The notes beneath the pieces are model-generated. The model had not been told where the DNA came from. It did no database searches and was given only the letters and a program-made list of their open reading frames with translations. The position numbers were made by a program, and so were the translations under genes. A stretch of DNA of 64,000 nucleotides from an uncultured Alphaproteobacteria bacterium (GTDB lineage Bacteria; Pseudomonadota; Alphaproteobacteria; MPNO01; UBA2964), in contig CALSLP010000003.1 in NCBI GenBank assembly GCA_943787225.1, forward strand, positions 266,797-330,796, written 5' to 3'. Positions 8,672 to 18,400 of the stretch are shown piece by piece (the first letter of the stretch is position 1; each line of letters starts with the position of its first letter).

Positions 8672-9505
8672 ATGAACGCACGATCTTTGTCGAGAATTAT
8701 ACTGATTCCGTTGATGAGCATTCTGGTCAGTCATCCGGCATGGTCAAAACAGGCCGTCGATTTAGAACTGGTCATGGCAACCGATGTTTCCCGCAGCATC
8801 GACCAGGATGAGGCCCGGCTGCAAAGACAAGGTATTGCTGATGCATTCCGCAGCAAGCAAATCATCAAAGCGATATCATCAGGCTTTCTGCGCCGTATAG
8901 CCGTCGCATATGTCGATTACTCCAGCGCGTTTCACAATAAGATCGTCATAAACTGGCGCATCTTGCATAACGCCAAAACCGCAAATGACTTTGCCGATGA
9001 ACTTTTGCGCGCACCGCCAACCTTTGGCCGCAGAACCTCCATCAGTGATGCCCTCGAGCTGGCCACAAAAATGATCGAGACCAATGATATCGAAGGCACC
9101 AGACGGGTCATCGATGTTTCCGGTGACGGCCCTAACAACTGGGGTGGACAGGTTGATCTCGTTCGCAATGCCATTGTGAAAAAACGGATCACGATTAACG
9201 GGCTGCCGATCATGAATAATCGCGGTCGGTTTATGAGCCGGTACTACCTGCCCGACCTCGACAAATATTATCTCGGCTGTGTCATCGGAGGCCCCGGATC
9301 CTTCCTCGTTGTCGCCAATAATTTCAAGGACTTCGCCCGCGCCGTTCGTCGCAAGCTGATCCTTGAAATCGCTGCGAAACCAGCAAGGATTATTCCTGCC
9401 TCCTATCTTGCACAACGGCGATATGGCGCCCAACGCCCTCCCTATAAGAGAGGCTGCGATATCGGCGAAAAGATGCGCGCTATCCCTTGGGACGACGACG
9501 GCTGA
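8672..9505 (+). CDS. secreted DUF1194 protein (vWA-like)
   Basis: Starting at ATG 8672 gives a Sec signal peptide (SRIILIPLMSILVSHPAWS) and a 277-residue protein. The mature start VDLELVMATDVSRSID carries the DxSxS metal-ion-dependent adhesion motif of von Willebrand A domains, and TRRVIDVSGDGPNNWGG matches the DUF1194 family. Such proteins are periplasmic or extracellular and bind partners through the MIDAS metal; the partner is unknown. An upstream in-frame start at 8606 would put a non-signal extension in front and is less likely. It is convergent with the CMD gene. Confidence 0.85.
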   Translation: MNARSLSRIILIPLMSILVSHPAWSKQAVDLELVMATDVSRSIDQDEARLQRQGIADAFRSKQIIKAISSGFLRRIAVAYVDYSSAFHNKIVINWRILHNAKTANDFADELLRAPPTFGRRTSISDALELATKMIETNDIEGTRRVIDVSGDGPNNWGGQVDLVRNAIVKKRITINGLPIMNNRGRFMSRYYLPDLDKYYLGCVIGGPGSFLVVANNFKDFARAVRRKLILEIAAKPARIIPASYLAQRRYGAQRPPYKRGCDIGEKMRAIPWDDDG

Positions 9506-9512
9506 ACGTCTT

Positions 9513-10118
9513 TTAGTCGAGTGGCAGCAGCGGCTCTTTTCCCGGATGCAACTGAATATCAAAGGCTGTGAGCAAGGCACCCGTCGCCGCATAGCTCCCG
9601 ATAACTGACACGATATCTACCAGCATCCTGGTCCCAAATATGCGCTGCGCTGCCGCGAAGGTTTCAGGCTCCACCCTCCGCGCGCCCATCAACTGACGAC
9701 CGAACTCAATGACGACCGCATCGGTTTCATCAAGCTTATCGACGGGTTTACGATATTTGATGATGTCGACAATTTCTTGAGAAATACCGACTTTTAAGGC
9801 CGCCGGTTCGTGTGCGACCCATTCAAACTGATGGTTCAGTTCTCGCGCTGTGGCCAAAATCGCCAATTCGCGAACGCGTTTGCTGATCCCCGATTCATGG
9901 CGGAGGTAATAATTTACCTCCTGCGTTAACTTCGAAAGCTTTGGGCTGTGGAGTCTAATTCCCCCCGGCCCCTTAATACCGACATAGGTCCCACCGTCGG
10001 GGTCCATAAAGTGATCAAAGACCTCCTTGCCATCATCATCAAGTTCTTCCCGCTTTGGCAACGGCACGCGAAAGCCGGAGTCTTCATAAACATCCGGTGG
10101 GAATTTAGAGTCAGTCAT
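9513..10118 (-). CDS. carboxymuconolactone decarboxylase (CMD) family protein
   Basis: 201 residues with the CMD/AhpD core between about residues 75 and 160. The helix LNHQFEWVAHEPAALKVGI has the Glu and His of CMD proteins but not the CxxC of AhpD peroxidases, so peroxidase activity is unlikely. A decarboxylase, lactonase or uncharacterised role in aromatic catabolism is possible. It is an isolated gene on this strand, 52 bases after the ABC exporter genes, and could be read through from them. Confidence 0.8.
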   Translation of the reverse strand: MTDSKFPPDVYEDSGFRVPLPKREELDDDGKEVFDHFMDPDGGTYVGIKGPGGIRLHSPKLSKLTQEVNYYLRHESGISKRVRELAILATARELNHQFEWVAHEPAALKVGISQEIVDIIKYRKPVDKLDETDAVVIEFGRQLMGARRVEPETFAAAQRIFGTRMLVDIVSVIGSYAATGALLTAFDIQLHPGKEPLLPLD

Positions 10119-10169
10119 CGTACTTTCTCCTTATAGGGCAAAAGGAACCAACCCTTCCCCATTTTATAA

Positions 10170-12059
10170 TCAGGAGCGGACCGGCGCTGTCAGCGTATTA
10201 TTGACGATATCTTCGGGAAGGTCATCAAACGACGCGTAGTTTAGCTCATAGAGCTTGGCGTAAAGACCGTTCTGGGCGATCAACGCGTCATGCGTATCGG
10301 TTTCGATGATCCGGCCCTCCTGCAACACAATGATCCGGTCGGCATTTCGGACTGTTGCGAGACGGTGGGCAATGACGATGCCAGTGCGGCCTTCCAGTAA
10401 ACGTTGCAGGGCTATCTGAATCTGACGTTCGGTATAGCTGTCGATATTGGCTGTCGCCTCATCGAGGATAAGAATTTTCGCGTCCGCCACCAGTGCACGG
10501 GCAAAACTCAGCAGCTGGCGTTGCCCCATTGAAAGATTGTGCCCCTGCTGTTCAAGAACAGTGTCGTATCCAAAGGGTAATGCCGTGATAAATTCATGCG
10601 CGCCAACGATCTTCGCCGCTTCTTCAACATCTTCGCGGGTGGCGTCTGTGGTCCGGTAGCGGATATTTTCCAGGATACTCCCAGTAAACAGGAACGGATC
10701 TTGCAGAACCATCGCGACATGCCGTCCCAACGCAACTTTCGCATAATCACGGACATCGACACCATCGATCAGGATTTCACCGTCCCAAACGTCGTAGAAC
10801 CGGTTTAACAGCGCCGTGATACTGGTCTTGCCGGAGCCTGTTGGTCCCACGAGGGCGACGGTCTCACCCGGCTGCACCTTAAAGCTGACCTCTTTGAGGA
10901 TCGGCTGATCTTTGTAATAGCCAAAGGTCACATTGCGGAATTCCAGCGCGCCTTCAACTATTTCCGGATCAACGGCATCAGGCTTGTCCGAAATAGCCAA
11001 GGGTACATCAAGCACTTCAAAGATCCGCTGGCCCGATGCCATAGCGCGTTGCATCACGCTATACTGAATCGTCAAAGAGCGGATAGGATCGAAGAAGCGT
11101 TGTACATAGAACAAAAACGCGACCATCACCCCGACATCGAGCTCTTTATCGAGCACAAGCGAACCACCAACCACAACAACGATGGCCATGGCGGCCCCGG
11201 TCAGCGTATCGACAATCGGCACCATAACCTGAGCAAACTTTGCTGAACGAAGATGCGCCCGCAGATTTTCCTGCGATTTGTCTGCGTAGAGATCAAGGTT
11301 TACCGACTCGCGATGCAGGCTCTGTACGGTTCGGACAGAATGAATGCCTTCGGCCAGCGCCCCATTATTGATCGAGTTGGTCTCTCGTGCGCGGCGGAAA
11401 GCCTTTCTCGCCCTTGGCAGCCATACCAGGCGAACGAAGAACAAAGTCGGTACAACCGATAACGTCAGCAGACCAAGCTCTAAGTTGAGGGTCAGCATGA
11501 TAACGACAATACCGACCAGCAGGACAAGATCCCCGATGGCCGTGATCGAGTTCTCGAGAAACTCCTGAAGAGAGTTCACATCGCCCTGCAGTCGGGACAT
11601 CATCCGTCCGACCTCCGTACGATCCATAAATGTTAAAGCGACGTTTTGGAGATGCGCGTACATCGCACTGCGCAGGTCGAAGATAACCCGTTCACCAGTT
11701 AAGCCAACAAGTCGGTCCTGCAGATAGTTTGCGGCGTAGTTGACGATAATGACCGCCGCAAAGATAGCGACCGCCAGCGCCAATAGTTCTTGGCCGCCAC
11801 CAGCAACCAGAGCGCTATCGATGGCATAGCGAATGATTAGCGGAATGGAGAGCTGCGCACCGGTAAAGACCAGGACCGAGAACATCGCGATATACATGGT
11901 CTTGCGAAAAGGCCTCACATATTCAGCGAAGCGACGGACGACACTTCGGTCAAACGCCGCGCCAAAGATTACTTCATCCTGGCTGATCTGTGAGCCAACA
12001 ACGGCGCGCGGTGGGCGCACGGCATTAGGGTCTGCGGCGGTGCGGAAAGCTGACGTCAT
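10170..12059 (-). CDS. ABC exporter subunit with canonical ATPase site (TM288/BmrD-like)
   Basis: Half-transporter of 629 residues from ATG 12059: six TM helices (about residues 45-340) and an NBD (about 380-610). Walker A is GPTGSGKTS and Walker B ILILDEATANID, with the catalytic Glu intact. The signature loop is LSMGQ rather than LSGGQ. The partner gene directly upstream has the opposite pattern, as in heterodimeric exporters such as TM287/288 and BmrCD. The open frame continues past the true start into the frameshifted end of that partner. The start overlaps the partner stop as ATGA, implying coupling. Substrate unknown; lipid or drug export is typical. Confidence 0.92.
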   Translation of the reverse strand: MTSAFRTAADPNAVRPPRAVVGSQISQDEVIFGAAFDRSVVRRFAEYVRPFRKTMYIAMFSVLVFTGAQLSIPLIIRYAIDSALVAGGGQELLALAVAIFAAVIIVNYAANYLQDRLVGLTGERVIFDLRSAMYAHLQNVALTFMDRTEVGRMMSRLQGDVNSLQEFLENSITAIGDLVLLVGIVVIMLTLNLELGLLTLSVVPTLFFVRLVWLPRARKAFRRARETNSINNGALAEGIHSVRTVQSLHRESVNLDLYADKSQENLRAHLRSAKFAQVMVPIVDTLTGAAMAIVVVVGGSLVLDKELDVGVMVAFLFYVQRFFDPIRSLTIQYSVMQRAMASGQRIFEVLDVPLAISDKPDAVDPEIVEGALEFRNVTFGYYKDQPILKEVSFKVQPGETVALVGPTGSGKTSITALLNRFYDVWDGEILIDGVDVRDYAKVALGRHVAMVLQDPFLFTGSILENIRYRTTDATREDVEEAAKIVGAHEFITALPFGYDTVLEQQGHNLSMGQRQLLSFARALVADAKILILDEATANIDSYTERQIQIALQRLLEGRTGIVIAHRLATVRNADRIIVLQEGRIIETDTHDALIAQNGLYAKLYELNYASFDDLPEDIVNNTLTAPVRS

Positions 12060-13959
12060 TCGGCAGCTCCTTTGACAGCATCCACTGTTTCTGCCCCTTC
12101 GCGGCTTTGCAGCGCAAACAGGGCGGCATATTTGCCAGCACAGGGCCACAAGTTCATCATGCGAGCCCTGTTCAGACAATGCGGCCATTCTCCAGGAAGA
12201 GTATTTCATCCGCGTGGCGCAACGTCCCCAATCGATGTGAGATGATGATTGTCGCTGCATTGCGCGCCTGTTCTTTCAGTGCCTGACGAATGCGTTGCTC
12301 GGTCCCCGCATCGATCGCCGCCGTCGAGTCATCGAGGACAAGAATGGCTGGCTGCAACATTGCCGTTCGAGCGATCGCGATGCGCTGCTTTTGCCCCCCT
12401 GACAATGAAACACCGCGTTCGCCAACAAGCGTTTCATATCCATTGGGCAAACCGTCGACAAACCCATCGATCTGCGAAATGGCGGCAGCATTGCGGATGT
12501 CTGCTTCGGCCGCCCAAGGGTTACCGTAGGCGATGTTATTTTCCAGCGATGCCGTAAACAGGAACGGGTCTTGTGAAAGAACGCTTACTGCACTTCGTAA
12601 GGAGGATAGATTAACGTCCCGAATATCGATGCCATCAATCGTTATTTGTCCGCTCGCAACGTCATAAAACCGCGGCAAAAGATGAGCAATCGTTGATTTT
12701 CCGCTGCCTGGCGGGCCAACAATGCCGAGCGTTTTTCCACGGCTGACTTCAAAGGAAATACCGTTCAAAACAGTCGGCAGTCCCTCTCCTGGATAAGAAA
12801 AAGTGACATTCTCGAACCGGAGCGTGTCAATTTCCTTGGGCAGCTCTTTGGCATCTGGCTTATTCGCGACGACAGGCTCAAGATCCAGAACCCCAAACAT
12901 GCGCGAACCACATGTCAGCGTCCGCGCAAAGGAATTTACAACAAGGCCGAGTTGCCGGACCGGCAGCTGCAGGATGGTCATAAAGGTCAGAAACTCGGTC
13001 AGGGTACCGACCGTCATCCGGCCTTCTATCACCCGCGTGCCGCCCACCCACAGGACAAGCCCCATCGCAATAAAATACGCGAAAGTCATCGCCGTTGTAG
13101 AGGCAACCCGTGTCTTAATGCGTTCAATCGCAAGCTCACGCGCCTCATCGGAGGCAGCACCGTATTTCTTGAGCTCATACGGCTCTGCGCCAAAGGCCCT
13201 AACCACCCGAATACCGGTCAGGTTTTCATCCATGATCCGACCAAGTACCGCCATCTTTTCCTGGAGGGTCCACCACAGACCGCGCAGCTTGAGCCGCGAG
13301 ACAGCGGATTTCCACATAACGAACGGCACAAAGCTCAGCGCTAGAAGCCCCATAACCAAGTCCGTTGAAATAAGCAGATAGGCACCAACTCCGACCAAAA
13401 TCACCAGCAAGAATACCCGCAACAGACCGGTATTCATAAAGGACCGGATACCCTCAAGATCGAGCATGCCCCGCGTTATCAGCTCGCCGGTATGGACGTG
13501 ATCATGAAAGGAAAAGCTAAGCTGCTGCAGCTTGGCGTAAAACGCTATCCGCAGATCATACGCCAAAAGATGGCCAATAGATTCACCACAATAGTTATGC
13601 AGCAGCGTAAAGACACCCCGCAGAACGGCTGCACCCATCAACAAGGCAGCAGCGTAATATAGCGCTTCCCGGCCCGCCTCTGGCGAAACATTCCCCTGCC
13701 CCGCCAGTCCTAAGGCACCATCAACCGCGTCGCCCAGAAACTGGGGGATCATCAGCTGAAAACACGCAGCGGCAACAATCCCGATCAAGGCCAGCGTAAT
13801 GCGGATTCGATTGCTGAACGCCAGCTTAACGATACGCCAAAAGACGACCGCATCATCACTGATATTGCGATCCGGATCGATCTCCAGACCGGCATATGAC
13901 CTAGCGTAAACCCTCGAACTTATCTGATTGGGGCCTTTTGCTGAACTCGTACTATCCAT
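12056..13959 (-). CDS. ABC exporter subunit with degenerate ATPase site (TM287/BmrC-like), 3' frameshifts
   Basis: First gene of the exporter pair. TM domain about residues 50-340, NBD about 370-620. Walker A GPPGSGKST and signature LSGGQKQRIAIA are canonical, but Walker B is LVLDDSTAAID with Asp in place of the catalytic Glu. The uncorrected frame stops at 12172. Removing an extra base near 12174 and another near 12137 gives the normal C-terminus (EQGSHDELVALCGKYAALFA...) and a stop at 12056 that overlaps the next start. A fusion of its 3' end to the second subunit, suggested by the raw frame, is an artefact. Confidence 0.9.
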
Positions 13960-14070
13960 ATAGCGAAATTACACTCGCATTTGACTCGATACCAGCGGCT
14001 GACTGTATCTGATTTGGTTGCTGCATAAAATTTGAGACCGCATACTCTTCTTATTAGCCACCATAAGCAA

Positions 14071-15210
14071 ATGACGCCGATGCCAACCGTCCTTAAAACG
14101 AACCCGCTGTTTAACGACAATAAGATGAAGATCGGCATAATCGCCATGAACTGCTCGCACGGTTCGACGATAACGACTGCCGAAAACACCTGGGACATGA
14201 CCTGGCCGGAGACCGAAGAAGTCGTAAAGATGGCAGATCAGGCCGGGTTCGAAGTCCTGCTCCCCGTAGCGCGCTGGAAGGGCTATGGCGGCGAAACCAA
14301 CTTCAATAACAGGACCTTTGAGACCTTTAACTGGGCGGCAGCCGTTTCCGCGATCACTGATTACAGCTGTGTTTTTTCAACAGCCCATGTCCCGCTGGTC
14401 CATCCGGTTGCAGCGGCCAAGCAATGCGCCACGATTGATCATATATCGGGCGGCCGGTTTGCCTTCAATGTCGTCTGCGGCTGGTTCAAAAATGAATTCG
14501 AGATGTTTGGCGCAACCTGGAATGAACATGAAGTGCGCTACGAATATGCGACTGAATGGCTAAAATTCGTTCGCGAAATCTGGACCACGGAAGGCGAGTT
14601 CGATTTTGAGGGCCGCTGGTTTAAGTCAAAAGGCGTTTGGAGCGAGCCTAAACCGCTTCAGAAACCAATGCCTCCCGTTATGAATGCTGGCGGATCACCG
14701 GCGGGTCAGCAATTCGCCGCAACTCAGGCCGATATGAATTTTGTGCTGTTAAAAGAACGCGACATCGAGGGCGGCAAAGCACAGATGACCCACCTCAAGA
14801 CTATGGCCCGTGAAGCCGGCCGCGAAATTCAGGTATGGATCCACGCCTATATTGTTTGCCGCGAGACCGAGCAGGAAGCAAAGGATTACGCTGAATATTA
14901 CATCGTGGAGAAAGGCGATTATGTCGCGGTGAACAACCTGTTGGAAATCTTCGGCATGCAGTCGGAAACACTTCCCGCCGATGTCCTTGACCAGTTTCGT
15001 CGCCACTTTATCGGCGGGCACGGTGGTTATCCGTTAGTGGGGACGGCAGAGCAGATTGTTGACGGCATGAACGATCTCATTGAAATGGGCATCGACGGGA
15101 TTCTCGTCTCCTGGGTCGATTACAGGACCGAGTTCCAACAATGGGTCGACAAAATAATGCCAATGATGGAACAGGCTGGACAACGAGCACCTAAACCCAG
15201 TGCCGCATAA
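14071..15210 (+). CDS. LLM-class flavin-dependent monooxygenase, RutA/SsuD-like
   Basis: About 380-residue TIM-barrel oxidoreductase of the bacterial luciferase superfamily using FMNH2 and O2. Family signatures are ARWKGYGGETNFNNRTFETF, the SGGRFAFNVVCGWFKNEFEMFG segment around the substrate pocket, and PPVMNAGGSPAGQQFAATQAD. These resemble pyrimidine oxygenase RutA and alkanesulfonate-type enzymes; the true substrate is open. ATG 14071 (or 14080) precedes the conserved NPLFNDNKMKIG start; the longer TTG at 14032 is unlikely. A flavin reductase partner is needed; one candidate lies far away at 48136. Confidence 0.85.
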   Translation: MTPMPTVLKTNPLFNDNKMKIGIIAMNCSHGSTITTAENTWDMTWPETEEVVKMADQAGFEVLLPVARWKGYGGETNFNNRTFETFNWAAAVSAITDYSCVFSTAHVPLVHPVAAAKQCATIDHISGGRFAFNVVCGWFKNEFEMFGATWNEHEVRYEYATEWLKFVREIWTTEGEFDFEGRWFKSKGVWSEPKPLQKPMPPVMNAGGSPAGQQFAATQADMNFVLLKERDIEGGKAQMTHLKTMAREAGREIQVWIHAYIVCRETEQEAKDYAEYYIVEKGDYVAVNNLLEIFGMQSETLPADVLDQFRRHFIGGHGGYPLVGTAEQIVDGMNDLIEMGIDGILVSWVDYRTEFQQWVDKIMPMMEQAGQRAPKPSAA

Positions 15211-15242
15211 GCGGCTTATAGAAATTCCAATAAAGACAAATA

Positions 15243-15270
15243 AAATTGGCGGCCCGAAGACCGCCAATTT
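15243..15270. terminator. bidirectional stem-loop terminator
   Basis: Perfect 10-base inverted repeat AAATTGGCGG (15243-15252) and CCGCCAATTT (15261-15270) with an 8-base loop. It sits in the gap between the convergent monooxygenase gene and the TAXI binding-protein gene, and A/T runs flank the stem on both strands. Confidence 0.8.
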
Positions 15271-15287
15271 CAATACTGAACGTATAC

Positions 15288-16266
15288 TTATCCGCCGATT
15301 TTAAGACCGAGTTCCTTGAGGGCCCGGATCGCGCCAGGATGGTAAGGCGCCATAGCCGGCTCGCCAAAGGTCGAAGACTTCAAACGATTGAAAGGCCCGA
15401 AAGATTTGGCAAGATGTGCTTTGTTAGTCGCCAACGCCTTAGTCACTTTATAAACCAATTCTTCATCCATACCCTTATGGGTAAACAACACATAATCGAT
15501 CTCGACAATGTTAGTCGGCTTAAAAATGCCCGGCATCTTGGTGTTCGACTCCAACACAATCTTGGCCGCTGGCATGACTTTCTTGAAACGCGCCATCGCT
15601 GCTGGAGAGGTGTCCATATCGAGATAGGTAAACCCGCCTCGACTGCGCAGCTGGGTGTTTACTTTACGACCTGCACCGGAGCCCAGACTGATCCAGCTAA
15701 TATCGGTCTTGCCTTCACCGAGCGCGAAGATGCCTTTAGCGAAGCCGGAAACCGGCACCTTCTTGAAACTATCATAAGGCACATCAGCATTGGCCAACGC
15801 CCCCTTGATGAATATCTCGATAATGCTCAAAGATGTGTATTTGGAAGTAATCCGTTTGCCTTTGAGCTTCCGGAGGTCATGAATGGATTTAGCGCCAAAA
15901 TCCGTAACCGTCGCGATACCGGTACGCAGTGGGAACATTCGACCGACCATCCGCAAATTCTTATGTGGACGACCTTCGAACGTGCCAATGCCCTTATAGG
16001 CATAAAGCGTTTTCCATAGCGTTGGAGAAACCGAAACCAACTTCGCCGCGGTTTATAATAGGAATGTAGGTTGTCGACCCGCCCATTGGCTGGGGAAGTC
16101 CTTTAATGCCCGGTGCTTTCGCGCTAACCGTTTTCGCAACAGCGATACCGGTACGATAGCCAAGACTACCCTGCGGGTTTGTCGCAAAGACGGCGACCTG
16201 TGCCGCTGCGAGGCCAACAAACGCAGCCGTCGCCGTAAAGGCAGCTGTAAATACAATCTTATTCAT
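15288..16266 (-). CDS. TAXI-family TRAP transporter solute-binding protein (frameshifted)
   Basis: Signal peptide (FTAAFTATAAFVGLAAAQ) followed by a TAXI-type periplasmic binding protein of about 325 residues: FATNPQGSLGYRTGIAVAK, then TDFGAKSIHDLRKLKGKRI and GSGAGRKVNTQL. The frame breaks in the homopolymer region 16003-16013; dropping one A or T joins NAMEN to AYAYKGIGTFEG and restores a typical protein. The start has a strong Shine-Dalgarno, GGAGGAATTT. It follows the fused TRAP permease by 89 bases on the same strand and would deliver an organic acid or amino acid to it. Confidence 0.88.
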
Positions 16267-16355
16267 AAATTCCTCCGAAGTTGAATTGCGTTATTGTTAG
16301 AAAATTGCTCTCATTTGATAAAACCTTATCGAGATAGCCCGCCGCCGTCACCTCT

Positions 16356-18296
16356 CTAAACAACGCTCCTTGCATCACGGGCCTTGATCACCTCATAGAT
16401 GATCAAGAGAGTGCCCAACCCAACGCCTACAATGTTCATCGTTGCAGTCTGTGCAAAGATTTCATAGGGCAGCATTGCGCTAAGGCCAGCAGCTGCGAAC
16501 ATCAAACGGATTAACGGATTCATGGGACGCTTGAGATAGCCAATCACCGCCAAGGAAGCAAAGAACGTCCCGATGATTGCGGTCGTCACGTTGATCGCAA
16601 TGTCTTTTGGGTCCCCAATCAGGATCAGCGTTGGAGAAAACACAATCAGGAATGGTACGAAATAAGCCGTCCAGCCAAACTTCATCGCCACAAATCCCGT
16701 TGTCATTGGGTTTGCCTTGGTCAACGTCGCCGCGGCAAATGCCGCCAACGCAATGGGCGGTGTAATCATCGACATCATCCCGAAATACAGAATGAACAAA
16801 TGGGCGGACATCGGTTCGACACCCGCCTCAACAATCGCCGGGGCAATCAGAGCCGCCAACAACACATAGATCGCCAATGTGGGCATCCCCATCCCAAGAA
16901 CGATGCAGATCATCGCACTGATGAGCAGCAACACCACGAGACTTTCACCGGCCATACCCACCAGCATTTGTGTCAAAGAAAAGCCGAGACCCGTCAAATT
17001 CAGGATACCGATGACGAAGCCAGCGGTTGCTGTGATCATGAGAAGTTCGATGACGATTCTGCCCGTGCTGCAGAATACCTCAAATAAATCCCCCACTTTG
17101 AGCCTGTCGCCCCGATAGGGTTTGAAGAATGCAATCAACAGCGATGCTGACGACCAGATTGCCGCGCGTTCGGGAGGCAGGTTGAGCTCAAACAATGTGT
17201 ATATCAACACGACAAAGGGTAGGACAAAGTGCCAGCCATCACGCAGGACTTCCCTGGCCCGGGGCAATTCCTGATCAATAAACTTAATGTCATCTCGAGC
17301 GGCGATGAGATCGACCTGAATGAACACCGCGAAATAATAAAGGAGCGACGGCACGAGAGCGGCGATGGCGATCTCGGCATAGGGTATCTCTAATGTCTCA
17401 GCCATCAGGAAGGCCGCCGCGCCCATAATGGGTGGCATGAACTGACCGCCGGTTGAAGCAATAGACTCAATGGCACCGGCATGGGTTGCCTTGTAGCCTG
17501 CGCGCTGCATCAACGGGATCGTAATAATCCCCGTCGTCACCACGTTGGATACAGCCGTGCCCGAGACAGTGCCAAACAAGGCCGATGCAACCACTGAAAT
17601 TTTGGCAGCGCCTCCCCGCCTCCGCCCGACAGTCGCCATCGCGAGATCGGTGAAAAACTGCCCGCCACCGGCCTTCATCAATATTTGTCCCATAAGGATG
17701 AACATGATCACAATGGTCGTCCCGACCTGTAGCGGAATACCAAACAAGGCATTGGGGTTGAACCCCATATTGATCGCGAGCTGCCATGGCGCCACTTTGA
17801 TGCCGACCAGATCGCCGGGCATCAGGTGGCCAATCGGCGCGTATATAACGAACACGCCTGCGACAGCCAGCATCACATAGCCCGCTGATCTGCGAAGGCC
17901 ATCAAGAACGAGAACCATAACGACGGCACCAAGAGCAATGGCCAGCGGCGTACTCTCAGCGAGGCCAAATTCGCGTAAATGAAGAAAATTGGCAGAGATA
18001 TAAAACAGGGCCGCCAACGAAACCGCGGCCAGCAAGACGTCATACCAGGGGACGTGAGTGTCCTCAGCCCGGTTCAAACGGATAGACAGGAATACCACAG
18101 CCAGCGCCGGTGCCATGACAAAGGCGTAGTACTGTTCCTGAACGAATGCAAAACCGAACCATTCAAGGAAATCGATATTCCACAGCAAAGCAGAAAGCGT
18201 CATAAAGGCGGAGAGGCCTCGCCACGTCGCACGGGCCCACGGCTGCATAGATCCCGCTTTAGTATCCGGGGTATCCCCCTGCCCCTGACCTGCCAT
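16356..18296 (-). CDS. TRAP transporter fused permease (4TM/12TM)
   Basis: 646-residue polytopic protein in which the small DctQ-like and large DctM-like TRAP subunits are joined. The most conserved stretch, GTVSGTAVSNVVTTGIITIP with GGQFMPPIMGAAAFLMAE after it, is diagnostic of the TAXI-associated fused permease. It uses a sodium or proton gradient with a periplasmic binding protein, here encoded just downstream. It lies 104 bases after the Fe-S protein gene on the same strand, so one transcript for all three is plausible. Confidence 0.92.
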   Translation of the reverse strand: MAGQGQGDTPDTKAGSMQPWARATWRGLSAFMTLSALLWNIDFLEWFGFAFVQEQYYAFVMAPALAVVFLSIRLNRAEDTHVPWYDVLLAAVSLAALFYISANFLHLREFGLAESTPLAIALGAVVMVLVLDGLRRSAGYVMLAVAGVFVIYAPIGHLMPGDLVGIKVAPWQLAINMGFNPNALFGIPLQVGTTIVIMFILMGQILMKAGGGQFFTDLAMATVGRRRGGAAKISVVASALFGTVSGTAVSNVVTTGIITIPLMQRAGYKATHAGAIESIASTGGQFMPPIMGAAAFLMAETLEIPYAEIAIAALVPSLLYYFAVFIQVDLIAARDDIKFIDQELPRAREVLRDGWHFVLPFVVLIYTLFELNLPPERAAIWSSASLLIAFFKPYRGDRLKVGDLFEVFCSTGRIVIELLMITATAGFVIGILNLTGLGFSLTQMLVGMAGESLVVLLLISAMICIVLGMGMPTLAIYVLLAALIAPAIVEAGVEPMSAHLFILYFGMMSMITPPIALAAFAAATLTKANPMTTGFVAMKFGWTAYFVPFLIVFSPTLILIGDPKDIAINVTTAIIGTFFASLAVIGYLKRPMNPLIRLMFAAAGLSAMLPYEIFAQTATMNIVGVGLGTLLIIYEVIKARDARSVV

Positions 18297-18400
18297 TAAT
18301 TTTTGAATCCAAACTACTCAGTAAAGCTACCTTGTTCGAATCCGATGATTTAGGAATCGAACGCGCATCGCAATGATAAACATGCCTTTGGCTGAGTGGG

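Noticed and set aside
8879..9592. 237-codon minus-strand open frame
   Set aside because: Antisense to the DUF1194 gene, which has a signal peptide and a MIDAS motif.
12056..12260. Possible fusion protein joining the two ABC subunits
   Set aside because: The raw frame of the second subunit extends upstream only because two extra bases shift the end of the first; correction restores separate genes with an ATGA overlap.
15246..16019. 257-codon plus-strand open frame
   Set aside because: It is antisense to the TAXI binding-protein gene, whose family motifs are clear; the antisense product has low-complexity, Arg/His-rich sequence and no ribosome site.
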